Part shown: piece by piece, positions 54,883 through 63,631 of the stretch
Position numbering within the stretch: position 1 is the first letter of the stretch
How the letters are laid out: every line of letters starts with the position of its first letter
Assembly: GCF_900120335.1 (NCBI RefSeq)
Contig: NZ_LT635477.1
Location: 1,488,001-1,552,000 of the forward strand
DNA: 64,000 bases
Direction: 5' to 3'
From: Helicobacter pylori
GTDB taxonomy: Bacteria > Campylobacterota > Campylobacteria > Campylobacterales > Helicobacteraceae
Program-made: the position numbers and the translations under genes
Notes under the pieces: model-generated
Databases searched by the model: none
Seen by the model: the letters and a program-made list of their open reading frames with translations, nothing else
What the model was told of the DNA's origin: nothing

Positions 54883-54888
54883 TATAAT
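54883..54888 (+). promoter_or_regulatory. -10 box for the small-gene/priA operon
   Basis: TATAAT within TTTGATATAATAACT, 26 bases before the first ATG at 54915. Confidence 0.65.
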
Positions 54889-54914
54889 AACTTTTAAAAA
54901 CCATAGAAAGGCTT

Positions 54915-55145
54915 ATGATGCAATCTTTAAGTTTATTGAACCAGTTGGGCGCTAAAATTGATGAATTGATTGAAAAAATCCAAAAACAAGAAGAAGAGTT
55001 GAACGCTTTACGCCAAGCAAACACCACCCTGAATGCGCAAAATGAAGAAAAAGACATTCAAATCGCTATTTTATACGATGAATTGAGCGCTAAAGATAAG
55101 GGTATTCAAGGTCTTTATGACAAAATCTCTGATTTATTGTCATAA
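54915..55145 (+). CDS. Small coiled-coil protein
   Basis: A 76-residue protein (HP0385 by position) that is one long coiled coil (LIEKIQKQEEELNALRQANT). In size and form it is like the division protein ZapB, but the similarity is only structural. GAAAGG precedes the start, which can be either of two adjacent ATGs. It heads an operon with another small gene and priA. Function unknown. Confidence 0.7.
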   Translation: MMQSLSLLNQLGAKIDELIEKIQKQEEELNALRQANTTLNAQNEEKDIQIAILYDELSAKDKGIQGLYDKISDLLS

Positions 55146-55157
55146 ACCATTAAAAAC

Positions 55158-55394
55158 ATGTCTTTAGAAAACGATAGCTTAGAAATCACTTATTTGGGCA
55201 AACGCTATAAAATCTCTCTCAATAACACCTTTAGCGATGAGATGAAACGCACCCTAAAGGAGCGTTTCCATAACCAAGAATTAAACGCCTTAGAGCTTTT
55301 AAAGGATTATTTGCATGAAAGTTGCCAGAACGAGTATTTGCACAATGAACTCCAAAAGCTTTTAGAAAAAATCTCATCATGTTCTATCACTTAA
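55158..55394 (+). CDS. Small conserved protein upstream of priA
   Basis: A 78-residue protein (HP0386). It starts with two short beta-strands ([17 protein letters not shown]) followed by helices ([20 protein letters not shown]). The strand-strand-helix pattern is vaguely like ZapA, which would fit a ZapB-like neighbour, but this is not supported by any motif. It overlaps the priA start by 16 bases, so translation is coupled. Confidence 0.6.
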
Positions 55395-57238
55395 TCGCTC
55401 CTTTAAAAAATAAAACCCCCCCTTTAACTTACTTTTCTAAAGAACGACACCTTAAAGGAGCGTTAGTCAATATCCCTTTAAGGAATAAAACGCTTTTGGG
55501 CGTCGTTCTTGAAGAAGTTTCAAAACCCTCTTTTGAATGCCTAGAGTTAGAAAAAACCCCTTATTTTTTACTCCCCTTTCAAATAGAGCTCGCTCTATTT
55601 ATCGCTCAATATTACTCGGCTAATCTTTCTTCAGTCTTAAGCCTTTTTGCCCCTTTTAAAGAATGCGATCTAGTGGGGTTAGAAAAAATTGAGCCTGTTC
55701 TTAATATATTAAGCCAAACGCAAACCAACGCTTTAAAAGAATTGCAAAAACATCCAGCAAGCTTGCTCTTTGGCGATACGGGCAGCGGGAAAACCGAAAT
55801 TTATATGCATGCAATCGCTCAAACTTTAGAGCAAAAAAAAAGCGCTTTATTGTTAGTGCCAGAAATCGCCCTCACCCCTCAAATGCAACAACGTCTTAAA
55901 AGGGTTTTTAAAGAAAATTTAGGCTTGTGGCATAGCAAACTCTCTCAAAATCAAAAAAAACAATTTTTAGAAAAGCTTTATTCGCAAGAAATCAAATTAG
56001 TGGTAGGCACACGAAGCGCGTTGTTTTTACCACTTAAGGAGTTGGGTTTAATCGTTGTAGATGAAGAGCATGACTTTTCTTATAAGTCTCATCAAAGCCC
56101 TATGTATAACGCTAGGGATTTATGCCTATATTTATCCCATAAATTCCCTATTCAAGTGGTTTTAGGCTCTGCTACGCCAAGTTTGAATAGTTACAAACGC
56201 TTTAAAGATAAGGCTTTAGTGCGCTTAAAGGGGCGCTACACCCCCACGCAAAAAAACATTATTTTTGAAAAAACGGAGCGTTTTATCACGCCCAAACTCC
56301 TAGAAGCGCTGCAACAAGTGATAGACAAAAACGAGCAAGCCATTATTTTTGTGCCTACAAGGGCTAATTTCAAAACCTTGCTGTGCCAAAATTGCTATAA
56401 AAGCGTTCAATGCCCCTTTTGCAGCGTGAATATGAGTTTGCATTTAAAGACCAACAAACTCATGTGCCATTATTGCCATTTTTCAAGCCCTATCCCTAAA
56501 ATTTGCAACGCATGCCAAAGCGAAGTTTTAGTGGGTAAAAGGATAGGCACCATGCAAGTGTTGAACGAATTAGAAGGCCTTTTGAAAGGCGCTAAAATAG
56601 CGATCTTAGATAAAGATCACACCAGCACGCCAAAAAAACTCCACAATATTTTAAACGATTTCAACGCTCAAAAAACCAATATCTTAATCGGCACGCAGAT
56701 GATAAGTAAGGGGCATGATTACGCTAAAGTGAGTTTAGCGGTTGTTTTAGGCATAGACAATATCATTAAATCTAATAGTTACAGGGCTTTAGAAGAAGGC
56801 GTGTCGCTGCTTTATCAAATCGCCGGGAGGAGCGCTAGGCAAATTTCTGGCCAAGTGTTCATTCAAAGCACCGAAACGGATCTATTAAAAAATTTCTTAG
56901 AAGATTATGAAGATTTTTTACAATACGAATTGCAAGAAAGGTGCGAACTCTATCCGCCTTTTTCAAGGCTGTGTTTGTTGGAATTCAAGCATAAAAACGA
57001 AGAAAAAGCCCAACAATTGAGCCTAAAAGCCTCTCAAACCCTTTCTTTGTGTTTAGAAAAGGGCGTAACGCTCTCTAATTTCAAAGCCCCCATTGAAAAA
57101 ATCGCCTCTTCTTACCGCTACCTTATTTTATTGCGTTCCAAAAACCCTTTAAGCCTAATCAAAAGCGTGCATGCGTTTTTAAAAACCGCCCCCAATATCC
57201 CTTGCAGCGTGAACATGGATCCTGTGGATATTTTTTAA
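55379..57238 (+). CDS. priA: Primosomal protein N' (replication restart helicase)
   Basis: PriA recognises abandoned forks and reloads the replicative helicase. The 619-residue sequence has an N-terminal DNA-binding domain, Walker [15 protein letters not shown], the Walker [19 protein letters not shown] with the PriA-specific aromatic loop, and [12 protein letters not shown]. The zinc-binding insertion carries eight cysteines ([32 protein letters not shown]), and [12 protein letters not shown] and QIAGRSARQ complete the helicase motifs. It is shorter than E. coli PriA (732), as usual in Campylobacterota. Confidence 0.96.
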
Positions 57239-57271
57239 AACACTCATGTTTGATATATTATTTTAAAAAAC

Positions 57272-58003
57272 TTAAGTTTTTCTGGCGGCTAACAGCGTGA
57301 AATTCACCCATTTAAACAGCGCTTCCACATGCTTAAACCCCACGCTTTCTAAAAGCGCGATATTTTCTTTTAAACTATAAGGCACAAGCACATTTTCTAA
57401 CGCTTCTCTTTTGAAAGCGATTTCATTGTGGCTATAACCCTGATTTTGTTTATAAAGGTAGTATAGTTCTATCATCTGCTTGTCTAATATCCGATCTTCG
57501 CTCATGATCTTTTCGCCCACCAATAAAACCCCATTCAACGCAAGGCTGTTATAAATCTTTTTGAGCAACACCTCTCTTTGCATGGGGCGGACAAATTGCA
57601 ACACAAAAAGCAATGAAAACGCGCTCGATTCTTTAAACTCAACCTCTAAAAAATCCATGCATTCAAAACGGACATTGTTAAAATCTTTTAATTTTTCTTG
57701 CGCTTTTTTGAGCATGGGCATGGAATTGTCAATCCCTACAAGCTCAATATCCTGTTGGATCTGTTGGTTAAGCGCGATAAAAAAGTTCCCGGTAGAACAG
57801 CCCAAATCATAAATCAAGGGCTTAGACAAGGGCTTAGGATAGATATTTTCTTTTAAATTTTGAGCGATAAAATACGCCCCCAGATTCAACATTTCATGAT
57901 AATAGGGGATGGAACGCTCCAGCATGTCATCAAAAACATGGGCGACTTTCTCATCAAAGCAAAAGCGTTTGTTTAGGGATTTGTTAAATAGAGTGTCTTT
58001 CAT
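57272..58003 (-). CDS. cmoA: Carboxy-S-adenosyl-L-methionine synthase
   Basis: CmoA makes carboxy-SAM from SAM and prephenate for the wobble-uridine modification cmo5U in tRNA, completed by CmoB. The 243-residue sequence shows the diagnostic [20 protein letters not shown], the SAM site [38 protein letters not shown] and [20 protein letters not shown]. Corresponds to HP0388. It is convergent with priA. Confidence 0.92.
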   Translation of the reverse strand: MKDTLFNKSLNKRFCFDEKVAHVFDDMLERSIPYYHEMLNLGAYFIAQNLKENIYPKPLSKPLIYDLGCSTGNFFIALNQQIQQDIELVGIDNSMPMLKKAQEKLKDFNNVRFECMDFLEVEFKESSAFSLLFVLQFVRPMQREVLLKKIYNSLALNGVLLVGEKIMSEDRILDKQMIELYYLYKQNQGYSHNEIAFKREALENVLVPYSLKENIALLESVGFKHVEALFKWVNFTLLAARKT

Positions 58004-58054
58004 TCAAAAAAGAAGCGTGGTTTAAAAACCTTTAAACCACAATAGCAGTAACGC

Positions 58055-58696
58055 TTAAGCTTTTTTATGCACCAACTCATTGATGTAGTAATCCACTGAG
58101 CCTAAGCCTTCTTTTTTCGCCCATTCATAGCATTGAGAGACAAAATGCCAATTGATATGCCCATAGAATTTTTCCAAATACACAGGGCGTGCGTTTTTAT
58201 GATCAATGTAATAAGCATGCTCCCACACATCCACCACTAAAAGCGGCACTTTTTTATCCGTAACTGGGGTTTGCGCGTTGCTCGTTTGAATGATTTCAAT
58301 TTTTTGAGTGTCTAAATTATACGCTGCCCAATTCCAACCAGAGCCAAATAAAGTGGTTGCGCTCTTAATGAAGTCTTCTTTAAATTTTTCCAACGATCCG
58401 AAATCTTTTTCTAAAGCCCCTTTTAATTCATCGCTTAAAGCAGTCGCTTTGGGGCTTAGGCAATCCCAATAAAAATCGTGGTTATAAATTTGAGCGGCGT
58501 TATTAAACACGCCTCCGCTAGACTTCGTCAAAATAGCGAACAAAGAACTTTTCTCAAAATCCGTGCCTTTGATTAAGTTATTCAAATTATTCACATAAGC
58601 TTGATGGTGTTTCCCATGGTGGAAATCAAACGCTACAGGGCTTAAAAAATCTCCCATGCTGTCTTTAGCAAAAGGCAACTCTCGTAATGTAAACAT
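58055..58696 (-). CDS. sodB: Iron superoxide dismutase
   Basis: Dismutates superoxide in the cytoplasm; the sole SOD of H. pylori. The 213-residue sequence has metal ligands in FDFHHGKHHQAYVNNLN, QIYNHDFYWDCLSP and VVDVWEHAYYIDHKNARPVY. The FGSGWNWAAYN context and the residue pattern favour iron over manganese. In H. pylori, sodB is repressed by iron-free Fur; the upstream gap to tpx (about 220 bases) must hold this control, with TACAAT at 58724-58729 as a -10 candidate. Confidence 0.96.
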   Translation of the reverse strand: MFTLRELPFAKDSMGDFLSPVAFDFHHGKHHQAYVNNLNNLIKGTDFEKSSLFAILTKSSGGVFNNAAQIYNHDFYWDCLSPKATALSDELKGALEKDFGSLEKFKEDFIKSATTLFGSGWNWAAYNLDTQKIEIIQTSNAQTPVTDKKVPLLVVDVWEHAYYIDHKNARPVYLEKFYGHINWHFVSQCYEWAKKEGLGSVDYYINELVHKKA

Positions 58697-58918
58697 GTTT
58701 TCTCCTTGTGATCAGATAGCCGTATTGTAATCATTTTTTAACACTTTTTGGTAAATCTTTTCTTAAAAATTAAATCGTTATGCAAATTTTGTAGATTTTA
58801 AGGGGTTTTTTAAAATGAAAACGACTTTTTAAACAAATTCTCTTTAAATTTTTTAAAAGTTAATTTTAATTGACTACTATTCTAACGCAATTAGCAATTC
58901 ATTAGAAAGGATTTAACC

Positions 58919-59419
58919 ATGCAAAAAGTTACTTTTAAAGAAGAAACATACCAATTAGAAGGGAAAGCCTTAAAAGTGGGCGATAAAGCCCCTGATGTGA
59001 AATTGGTCAATGGCGATTTGCAAGAAGTCAATTTATTGAAGCAAGGCGTGCGTTTTCAAGTCGTTAGCGCGCTTCCTAGTCTAACCGGATCGGTTTGCTT
59101 GCTCCAAGCCAAACACTTCAATGAGCAAGCCGGCAAACTGCCTTCTGTGAGTTTTAGCGTTATTTCTATGGACTTGCCTTTTTCTCAAGGGCAAATTTGC
59201 GGCGCTGAAGGCATTAAGGACTTAAGAATTTTAAGCGATTTTAGGTATAAGGCTTTTGGGGAAAATTACGGCGTGCTGTTGGGCAAAGGCTCTTTGCAAG
59301 GCTTACTCGCTCGATCGGTGTTTGTTCTTGATGATAAGGGAGTGGTTATCTATAAAGAAATCGTTCAAAACATTTTAGAAGAGCCCAATTATGAAGCGCT
59401 TTTAAAAGTGTTGAAATAG
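58919..59419 (+). CDS. tpx: Thiol peroxidase
   Basis: An atypical 2-Cys peroxiredoxin that reduces hydroperoxides with thioredoxin. In the 166 residues the peroxidatic cysteine is Cys60 (ALPSLTGSVCLLQAKHF) and the resolving cysteine Cys94 (PFSQGQICGAEGIKDLRIL). The first motif departs from the usual PSIDTPVC, as expected for the Helicobacter form. GAAAGGATTT is the ribosome site. It is divergent from sodB, grouping two oxidative stress genes. Confidence 0.95.
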   Translation: MQKVTFKEETYQLEGKALKVGDKAPDVKLVNGDLQEVNLLKQGVRFQVVSALPSLTGSVCLLQAKHFNEQAGKLPSVSFSVISMDLPFSQGQICGAEGIKDLRILSDFRYKAFGENYGVLLGKGSLQGLLARSVFVLDDKGVVIYKEIVQNILEEPNYEALLKVLK

Positions 59420-59601
59420 GAAATTTAAAAGGAGGGGACTACGATCTAGTGAATCTCAATGCAAAAAGTCTCGCTTATTAAAAAGCGTTGGCGATAAAGA
59501 CTAAAAAATGAGAGGTTTTTTTAATCCGCTTAAAAAAGTTTCACGCTATTTTTAAAAGAAAATATTGAAAAAGACTCTGTTTTTAGTGCATTATAAGAAA
59601 C
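59420..59601. other. Gap after tpx, no gene seen
   Basis: A long imperfect inverted repeat lies here (AGTCT at 59467-59471 and AGACT at 59497-59501, with CGC and GCG inside), then TGAGAGGTTTTTTT. This could be a second terminator or a short RNA; nothing else is visible. Confidence 0.35.
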
Positions 59602-59623
59602 GCTTGACTAAAATCAAGCTTTT
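59602..59623 (+). terminator. Intrinsic terminator after tpx
   Basis: GCTTGA / TCAAGC stem with a six-base loop and five T following. It lies about 180 bases after the tpx stop and before the converging cheW gene. Confidence 0.6.
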
Positions 59624-59677
59624 TAATGGCATAAGTCTTTTTCAAAGCCCCCATAAGGGTTTGATAGAAAAAGGTTT

Positions 59678-60175
59678 TTAAAAGTCTTTTTTTAGGATTT
59701 CTTCCACTCTTAAAATGGTTACGAGTCTGTCGTTTTGTTTCCCAATGCCATAAGTTAAATTATTGTTATCGCTCAAAGTCTCTGGCACCGGGTCAATATC
59801 GGTTTGCTTGATGCGAATAGCTTCAGTCAAGCGATCAATAAAAAACCCAGCGATCTGATCGTTATGGCGTACCACCAAATAACGAGTGTCTTTGTTTTGT
59901 TTTTCGGCTTTCAAGCCAAACTTTAAACGCAAACTGATCAAAGGGAAGACATTACCCCTTAAATTGAACACGCCAAGCACATAGTTTGGGGTTTCAGGGA
60001 CTCGTGTGTAACCAATGGGTTTGACAATCTCTAGAATGTTCAAAATAGGAATGGCGTATTCTTCATCGCCAATAATAAAACCGATGAATTGCAAAATTTC
60101 TTCATTGTCTTCTTGTTTAGAGCCTGCACTAGCTTCTTTTTGTCTTTCAAATAAATCTTTCAATTGATTGCTCAC
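59678..60175 (-). CDS. cheW: Chemotaxis coupling protein CheW
   Basis: Couples chemoreceptors to the CheA kinase. The 165-residue single CheW domain follows a short acidic N-terminal stretch. Key segments are GFIIGDEEYAIPILNILEIV, VLGVFNLRGNVFPLISLRLK and AGFFIDRLTEAIRIKQTDID. The start overlaps the cheA stop by 4 bases (ATGA type), the last gene of the cheV-cheA-cheW operon. Confidence 0.96.
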   Translation of the reverse strand: MSNQLKDLFERQKEASAGSKQEDNEEILQFIGFIIGDEEYAIPILNILEIVKPIGYTRVPETPNYVLGVFNLRGNVFPLISLRLKFGLKAEKQNKDTRYLVVRHNDQIAGFFIDRLTEAIRIKQTDIDPVPETLSDNNNLTYGIGKQNDRLVTILRVEEILKKDF

Positions 60176-62634
60176 GATTCGCCTCCTTCTAATTTAATAC
60201 TGCGCTTCACTACGGTGGTTAAATATTCACCGCTATAAGGTTTGGTGATGTATTCAGTCATGCCGGATTCAACGCCACGCATTCTGTCCGTTTTAGTCAC
60301 CCGACTGGTAACGGCGATCAAGGGCAAGTTTTTGAATTTATTGTATTTGCGCACTTCAGAGGCGAAAGTGTAACCATCCATTTTAGGCATCTCAATATCC
60401 ACTAAAATAGCGTCCGGAATCTTATCGCCATTTTTAAGCATCTCTAAGCCCTCTAAGCCGTTAGTCGCCTCTAAGAGCGTGATGCCTAATGGTTTCAAAC
60501 ATTTGCGGATAATCGCTCTGTCCGTGCTGCTGTCATCAATCGCCAAGACAACATAATCGCTAGGAGAATTTTTACTTTTCGTGTTTTCTGATTCGTTCAT
60601 CAAGGTATTGATATTGACTTTAATGCTCTTTGCCATTTCCATCATCGCCCCCACATCTACAATGAGGGTGATTTTCCCATCGCCCCTCACCGTAGCGCCA
60701 GCAATGCCTCTAGTGTTTTTAAGATAGTAACCTAAAGACTTGATGACCACCTCTTCTTGACCGATCAAATAATCCACAATCACGCCAATTTTTTGATCGG
60801 CCAAGCCAATGATAACCACATACACATCAGAGTTGGACTCCAAAATAGCATCCACTTTAAAAATATCAGAAAGGCGCACCAAAGAAAGCACCTCATCTCT
60901 CAAACGCAACACGCTTTTGCCATCAACGGTGTAAATTTCATCCTGGCTGATGCACACGGTTTCTAAAACTGAAGAAAGCGGGATAGCGTAATATTCTTCT
61001 TGAACGCCCACGAGTAAAGCTTGAATGATAGCCAGAGTGAGAGGGATTTTAAGCTTTTGAGTCGTGCCTACCCCCACTTCTGAATCGATTTCAATGATCC
61101 CATTAAGCTTTTCAATATTGGTTTTCACCACATCCATGCCCACGCCTCTGCCTGAAACATTAGAAACGACTTTTGCGGTAGAAAAGCCTGGCTTGAAAAT
61201 GAGGTTAAACGCTTCCCTATCGCTCATGCTTTCAGCGTCTCTTTCGCTAATCACCCCTTTTTCAATTGCTTTTTCTTTAAGCATCACAGGGTCTAATCCC
61301 TTGCCATCATCAGAGATTTTAATCACAATATGATTGCCCTCATTATACGCGCTCAATTGCACCTTACCGGTTTCAGGCTTGTTAAGCTTTTTTCTTTCTT
61401 CTAAAGGCTCAATCCCATGATCGCATGAGTTACGGATAATGTGGATGAGTGGATCGCCAATCTCTTCTACAATGGATTTATCAAGCTCGGTTTCTTCGCC
61501 CTCAATAATCAATTCAATGCTCTTGCCTAATTCCCGGCTCAAATCCCTTACCATGCGAGGGAATTTATTGAACACCTTGCCCACTGGTTGCATCCGTGTT
61601 TTCATCACCGCAAGCTGTAAGTCTGTCGTTACTGCTGAAATAGAAGAGACTACCTGGTTTAATTCCTCTAAAAACTTTTCCCCATCATAGCGTTCTTCCA
61701 CATCGCTATAAATCCTGATCAAGCGATTCTTCCCTAACACAAGTTCGCCGATTAGATTCATCAAGTGATCCAAGCGGCGCACATCCACCCTAACGGTTTG
61801 CTCCACACCAATAGAGGGGGCTTTATTTTCTTCAGTATCGGCTTTAGCCTTAGCTTTAGTTTCGGTTTTAGGGGCTTTGGGGGTTTCTGTTTTAGGAGTT
61901 TCTGTTTTAGGAGTTTCTGTTTTAGGAGTTTCTTTTGCTGGGGCGACTTCTTGTTTAGGCTTGGCTTGATCTTCTTGCTTTTTTTGAGCCCTTCGTTCTT
62001 TATCGGCCTCTTGGCGTTTGTTAAGCAGCCGTTCAATTTCCGCTTCCACTTCTTCAGCGCTCATGTTAGCATAATCCAAATCCGGCTCATCGGCTAGCGG
62101 GTTATCGCTTGTAGGGTTTTCTGCAGTAGGGGTTTTATTTGCTTTAACTTCTTCTTTCGCTTTTTCTTTAATTTCTTTTTTTACTTCTTTTTCTGGGGTT
62201 TCTTTAGTCCCTGAAGTTTCTTTAGCGCCCTCTAAATTTTGGCTCGTAATGGCTTGAAGCTTTTTGACTACTTCTTCAATCTCGTTTTCCTTGCCGTTAT
62301 TGGTATCCGATCCGGTGTCTCTAATCGTTACGAGTAAGGTTTTCATCAAATCAATGGAGCGCAACACGACATCCATAATATCCGGCGTGATTTTAATTTC
62401 GCCCTTTCTAGCGCGATTCAAGACATCTTCCATGTTGTGCGTGAGGTGCGTGAGAATATTAAGATTCAAAAACGAGCTAGAGCCTTTAATGGTGTGAGCG
62501 ACTCTAAAAATGCGATTGAGCAAGTCCAAATCTTCAGGGTTATGCTCTAATTCCACCAGATCCTGATCCAACTGCTCATTCATTTCAAAGGCTTCAATCA
62601 AAAAGTCTTCCATTATTTCTTGCAAATCATCCAT
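60172..62634 (-). CDS. cheA: Chemotaxis histidine kinase CheA fused to a CheY-like receiver (CheAY)
   Basis: Phosphorylates CheY and CheV in response to receptor signals. Domains in order: HPt (residues about 1-105, AHTIKGSSSFLNLN with the phospho-His); a variable linker rich in Glu, Lys, Pro and Thr (about 140-270); dimerisation; kinase (IIRNSCDHGIEPL N-box, ISDDGKGLDPVM, FKPGFSTAKVVSNVSGRGVG); CheW-like regulatory domain; and C-terminal receiver (AIDDSSTDRAIIRKCLKPLG, DAILVDIEMPKMDGY, AVTSRVT). At 820 residues it is slightly longer than the 26695 form I recall, probably because of PKTET repeats in the linker (61883-61927). The receiver may act as a phosphate sink. Confidence 0.96.
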   Translation of the reverse strand: MDDLQEIMEDFLIEAFEMNEQLDQDLVELEHNPEDLDLLNRIFRVAHTIKGSSSFLNLNILTHLTHNMEDVLNRARKGEIKITPDIMDVVLRSIDLMKTLLVTIRDTGSDTNNGKENEIEEVVKKLQAITSQNLEGAKETSGTKETPEKEVKKEIKEKAKEEVKANKTPTAENPTSDNPLADEPDLDYANMSAEEVEAEIERLLNKRQEADKERRAQKKQEDQAKPKQEVAPAKETPKTETPKTETPKTETPKAPKTETKAKAKADTEENKAPSIGVEQTVRVDVRRLDHLMNLIGELVLGKNRLIRIYSDVEERYDGEKFLEELNQVVSSISAVTTDLQLAVMKTRMQPVGKVFNKFPRMVRDLSRELGKSIELIIEGEETELDKSIVEEIGDPLIHIIRNSCDHGIEPLEERKKLNKPETGKVQLSAYNEGNHIVIKISDDGKGLDPVMLKEKAIEKGVISERDAESMSDREAFNLIFKPGFSTAKVVSNVSGRGVGMDVVKTNIEKLNGIIEIDSEVGVGTTQKLKIPLTLAIIQALLVGVQEEYYAIPLSSVLETVCISQDEIYTVDGKSVLRLRDEVLSLVRLSDIFKVDAILESNSDVYVVIIGLADQKIGVIVDYLIGQEEVVIKSLGYYLKNTRGIAGATVRGDGKITLIVDVGAMMEMAKSIKVNINTLMNESENTKSKNSPSDYVVLAIDDSSTDRAIIRKCLKPLGITLLEATNGLEGLEMLKNGDKIPDAILVDIEMPKMDGYTFASEVRKYNKFKNLPLIAVTSRVTKTDRMRGVESGMTEYITKPYSGEYLTTVVKRSIKLEGGES
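61883..61927 (-). repeat. Three 15-bp tandem repeats in the CheA linker
   Basis: Three perfect copies of GTTTCTGTTTTAGGA on the plus strand, encoding PKTET on the coding strand. Because the unit is a multiple of three, slippage changes linker length without breaking the frame. Confidence 0.85.
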
Positions 62635-62691
62635 TTAAAACCCCTTTTTAGCGTTTGAGATAAGAGTATTTTACAATTTTATCAATAAAAA

Positions 62692-63630
62692 TTACGCATT
62701 CTTGTCTAAAATCTTAGAAATTTCTTCGGTGAATTTTTCTGCGTCAAACTTGACTAAATACGCCACAGCCCCCATTTCTTTAGCCCTTTCAGCGCTGTAA
62801 TTATCGCAAATAGAAGAATTAAAAATCACAGGAATATAAGCAAACCTGGGGTCTTTTTGGAGCTTGAATAAGAAATGATAGCCATCCATTTTAGGCATTT
62901 CAACATCTGAAATAATGAATTTCAAATGTTTCCTCAAATCGTCCCCATATTTTTTGAACAACATTTCTAATTTGTTCAACCCGTCTTCCCCATCCACAGC
63001 TTCCGTGATGCTAAAACCCAATTTGCTCAAATGGTTTTTTAAGGTTTTTCTCGCCGTTCTGCTATCGTCTAAAAACAACACTTCGCCTTCAAAATGCTGT
63101 TTGGGGGTGTCTTCCTTAGTGCTTTTAGCGTCTTCATTAAGCTTTAAATCGTCTAAAATGCTTTCTAAATCCAAAATAAGCAGGGTTTTGTCGTTTTCAA
63201 TGCGCGTGGTGCCGGTGATATTTTCTTTATTAATGCTATTAGAGGCGCTAAAGGATGCAGACTCCACATCTTTCCAGCTAATGCGCCTGATACGCCTGGC
63301 GGAATGGACTAAAAAGCCCATTTTAACGTTGTTAAATTCAGTGATGATGACGATTCTTTCATTTTCCTTGCTTTTATCCGGGACAATCCCTATCCATTTA
63401 GCCAAATCAATAAGCGGAATGATCGTGGAGCGCAAATCAAACACGCCGATAATGTAATCTAGATTAGTGGGGTATTCAAAAAGAGTAGGCATGGGGATGA
63501 TTTCTTGGACTTTAGCCACATTGATGCCATAAATCCCCTCATAAGGGACGCCCCCTTGCATGCCATAAATACGAAAATCCACGAGTTCTATCTCACTCAA
63601 TTTTAAATCGTTAGCTGTTTTTTCTGCCAT
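62692..63630 (-). CDS. cheV: Chemotaxis coupling protein CheV (CheW-receiver fusion)
   Basis: A 312-residue hybrid of a CheW domain (residues about 20-165: EGIYGINVAKVQEIIPMPTL, YIIGVFDLRSTIIPLIDLAK) and a C-terminal receiver (FLDDSRTARKTLKNHLSKLG, KFIISDVEMPKMDGYHFLFK with the phospho-acceptor Asp, AYLVKFDAEKF). This is the CheV3 position (HP0393). It modulates coupling or drains phosphate from CheA. It begins 58 bases before cheA in the same direction and follows the partial gene by one base. Confidence 0.95.
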   Translation of the reverse strand: MAEKTANDLKLSEIELVDFRIYGMQGGVPYEGIYGINVAKVQEIIPMPTLFEYPTNLDYIIGVFDLRSTIIPLIDLAKWIGIVPDKSKENERIVIITEFNNVKMGFLVHSARRIRRISWKDVESASFSASNSINKENITGTTRIENDKTLLILDLESILDDLKLNEDAKSTKEDTPKQHFEGEVLFLDDSRTARKTLKNHLSKLGFSITEAVDGEDGLNKLEMLFKKYGDDLRKHLKFIISDVEMPKMDGYHFLFKLQKDPRFAYIPVIFNSSICDNYSAERAKEMGAVAYLVKFDAEKFTEEISKILDKNA

Positions 63631-63631
63631 G

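Noticed and set aside
62915-63457. A 180-codon open frame on the plus strand
   Set aside because: It lies wholly antisense to cheV, whose domains are all intact. The translation is serine- and leucine-rich shadow text with no ribosome site.
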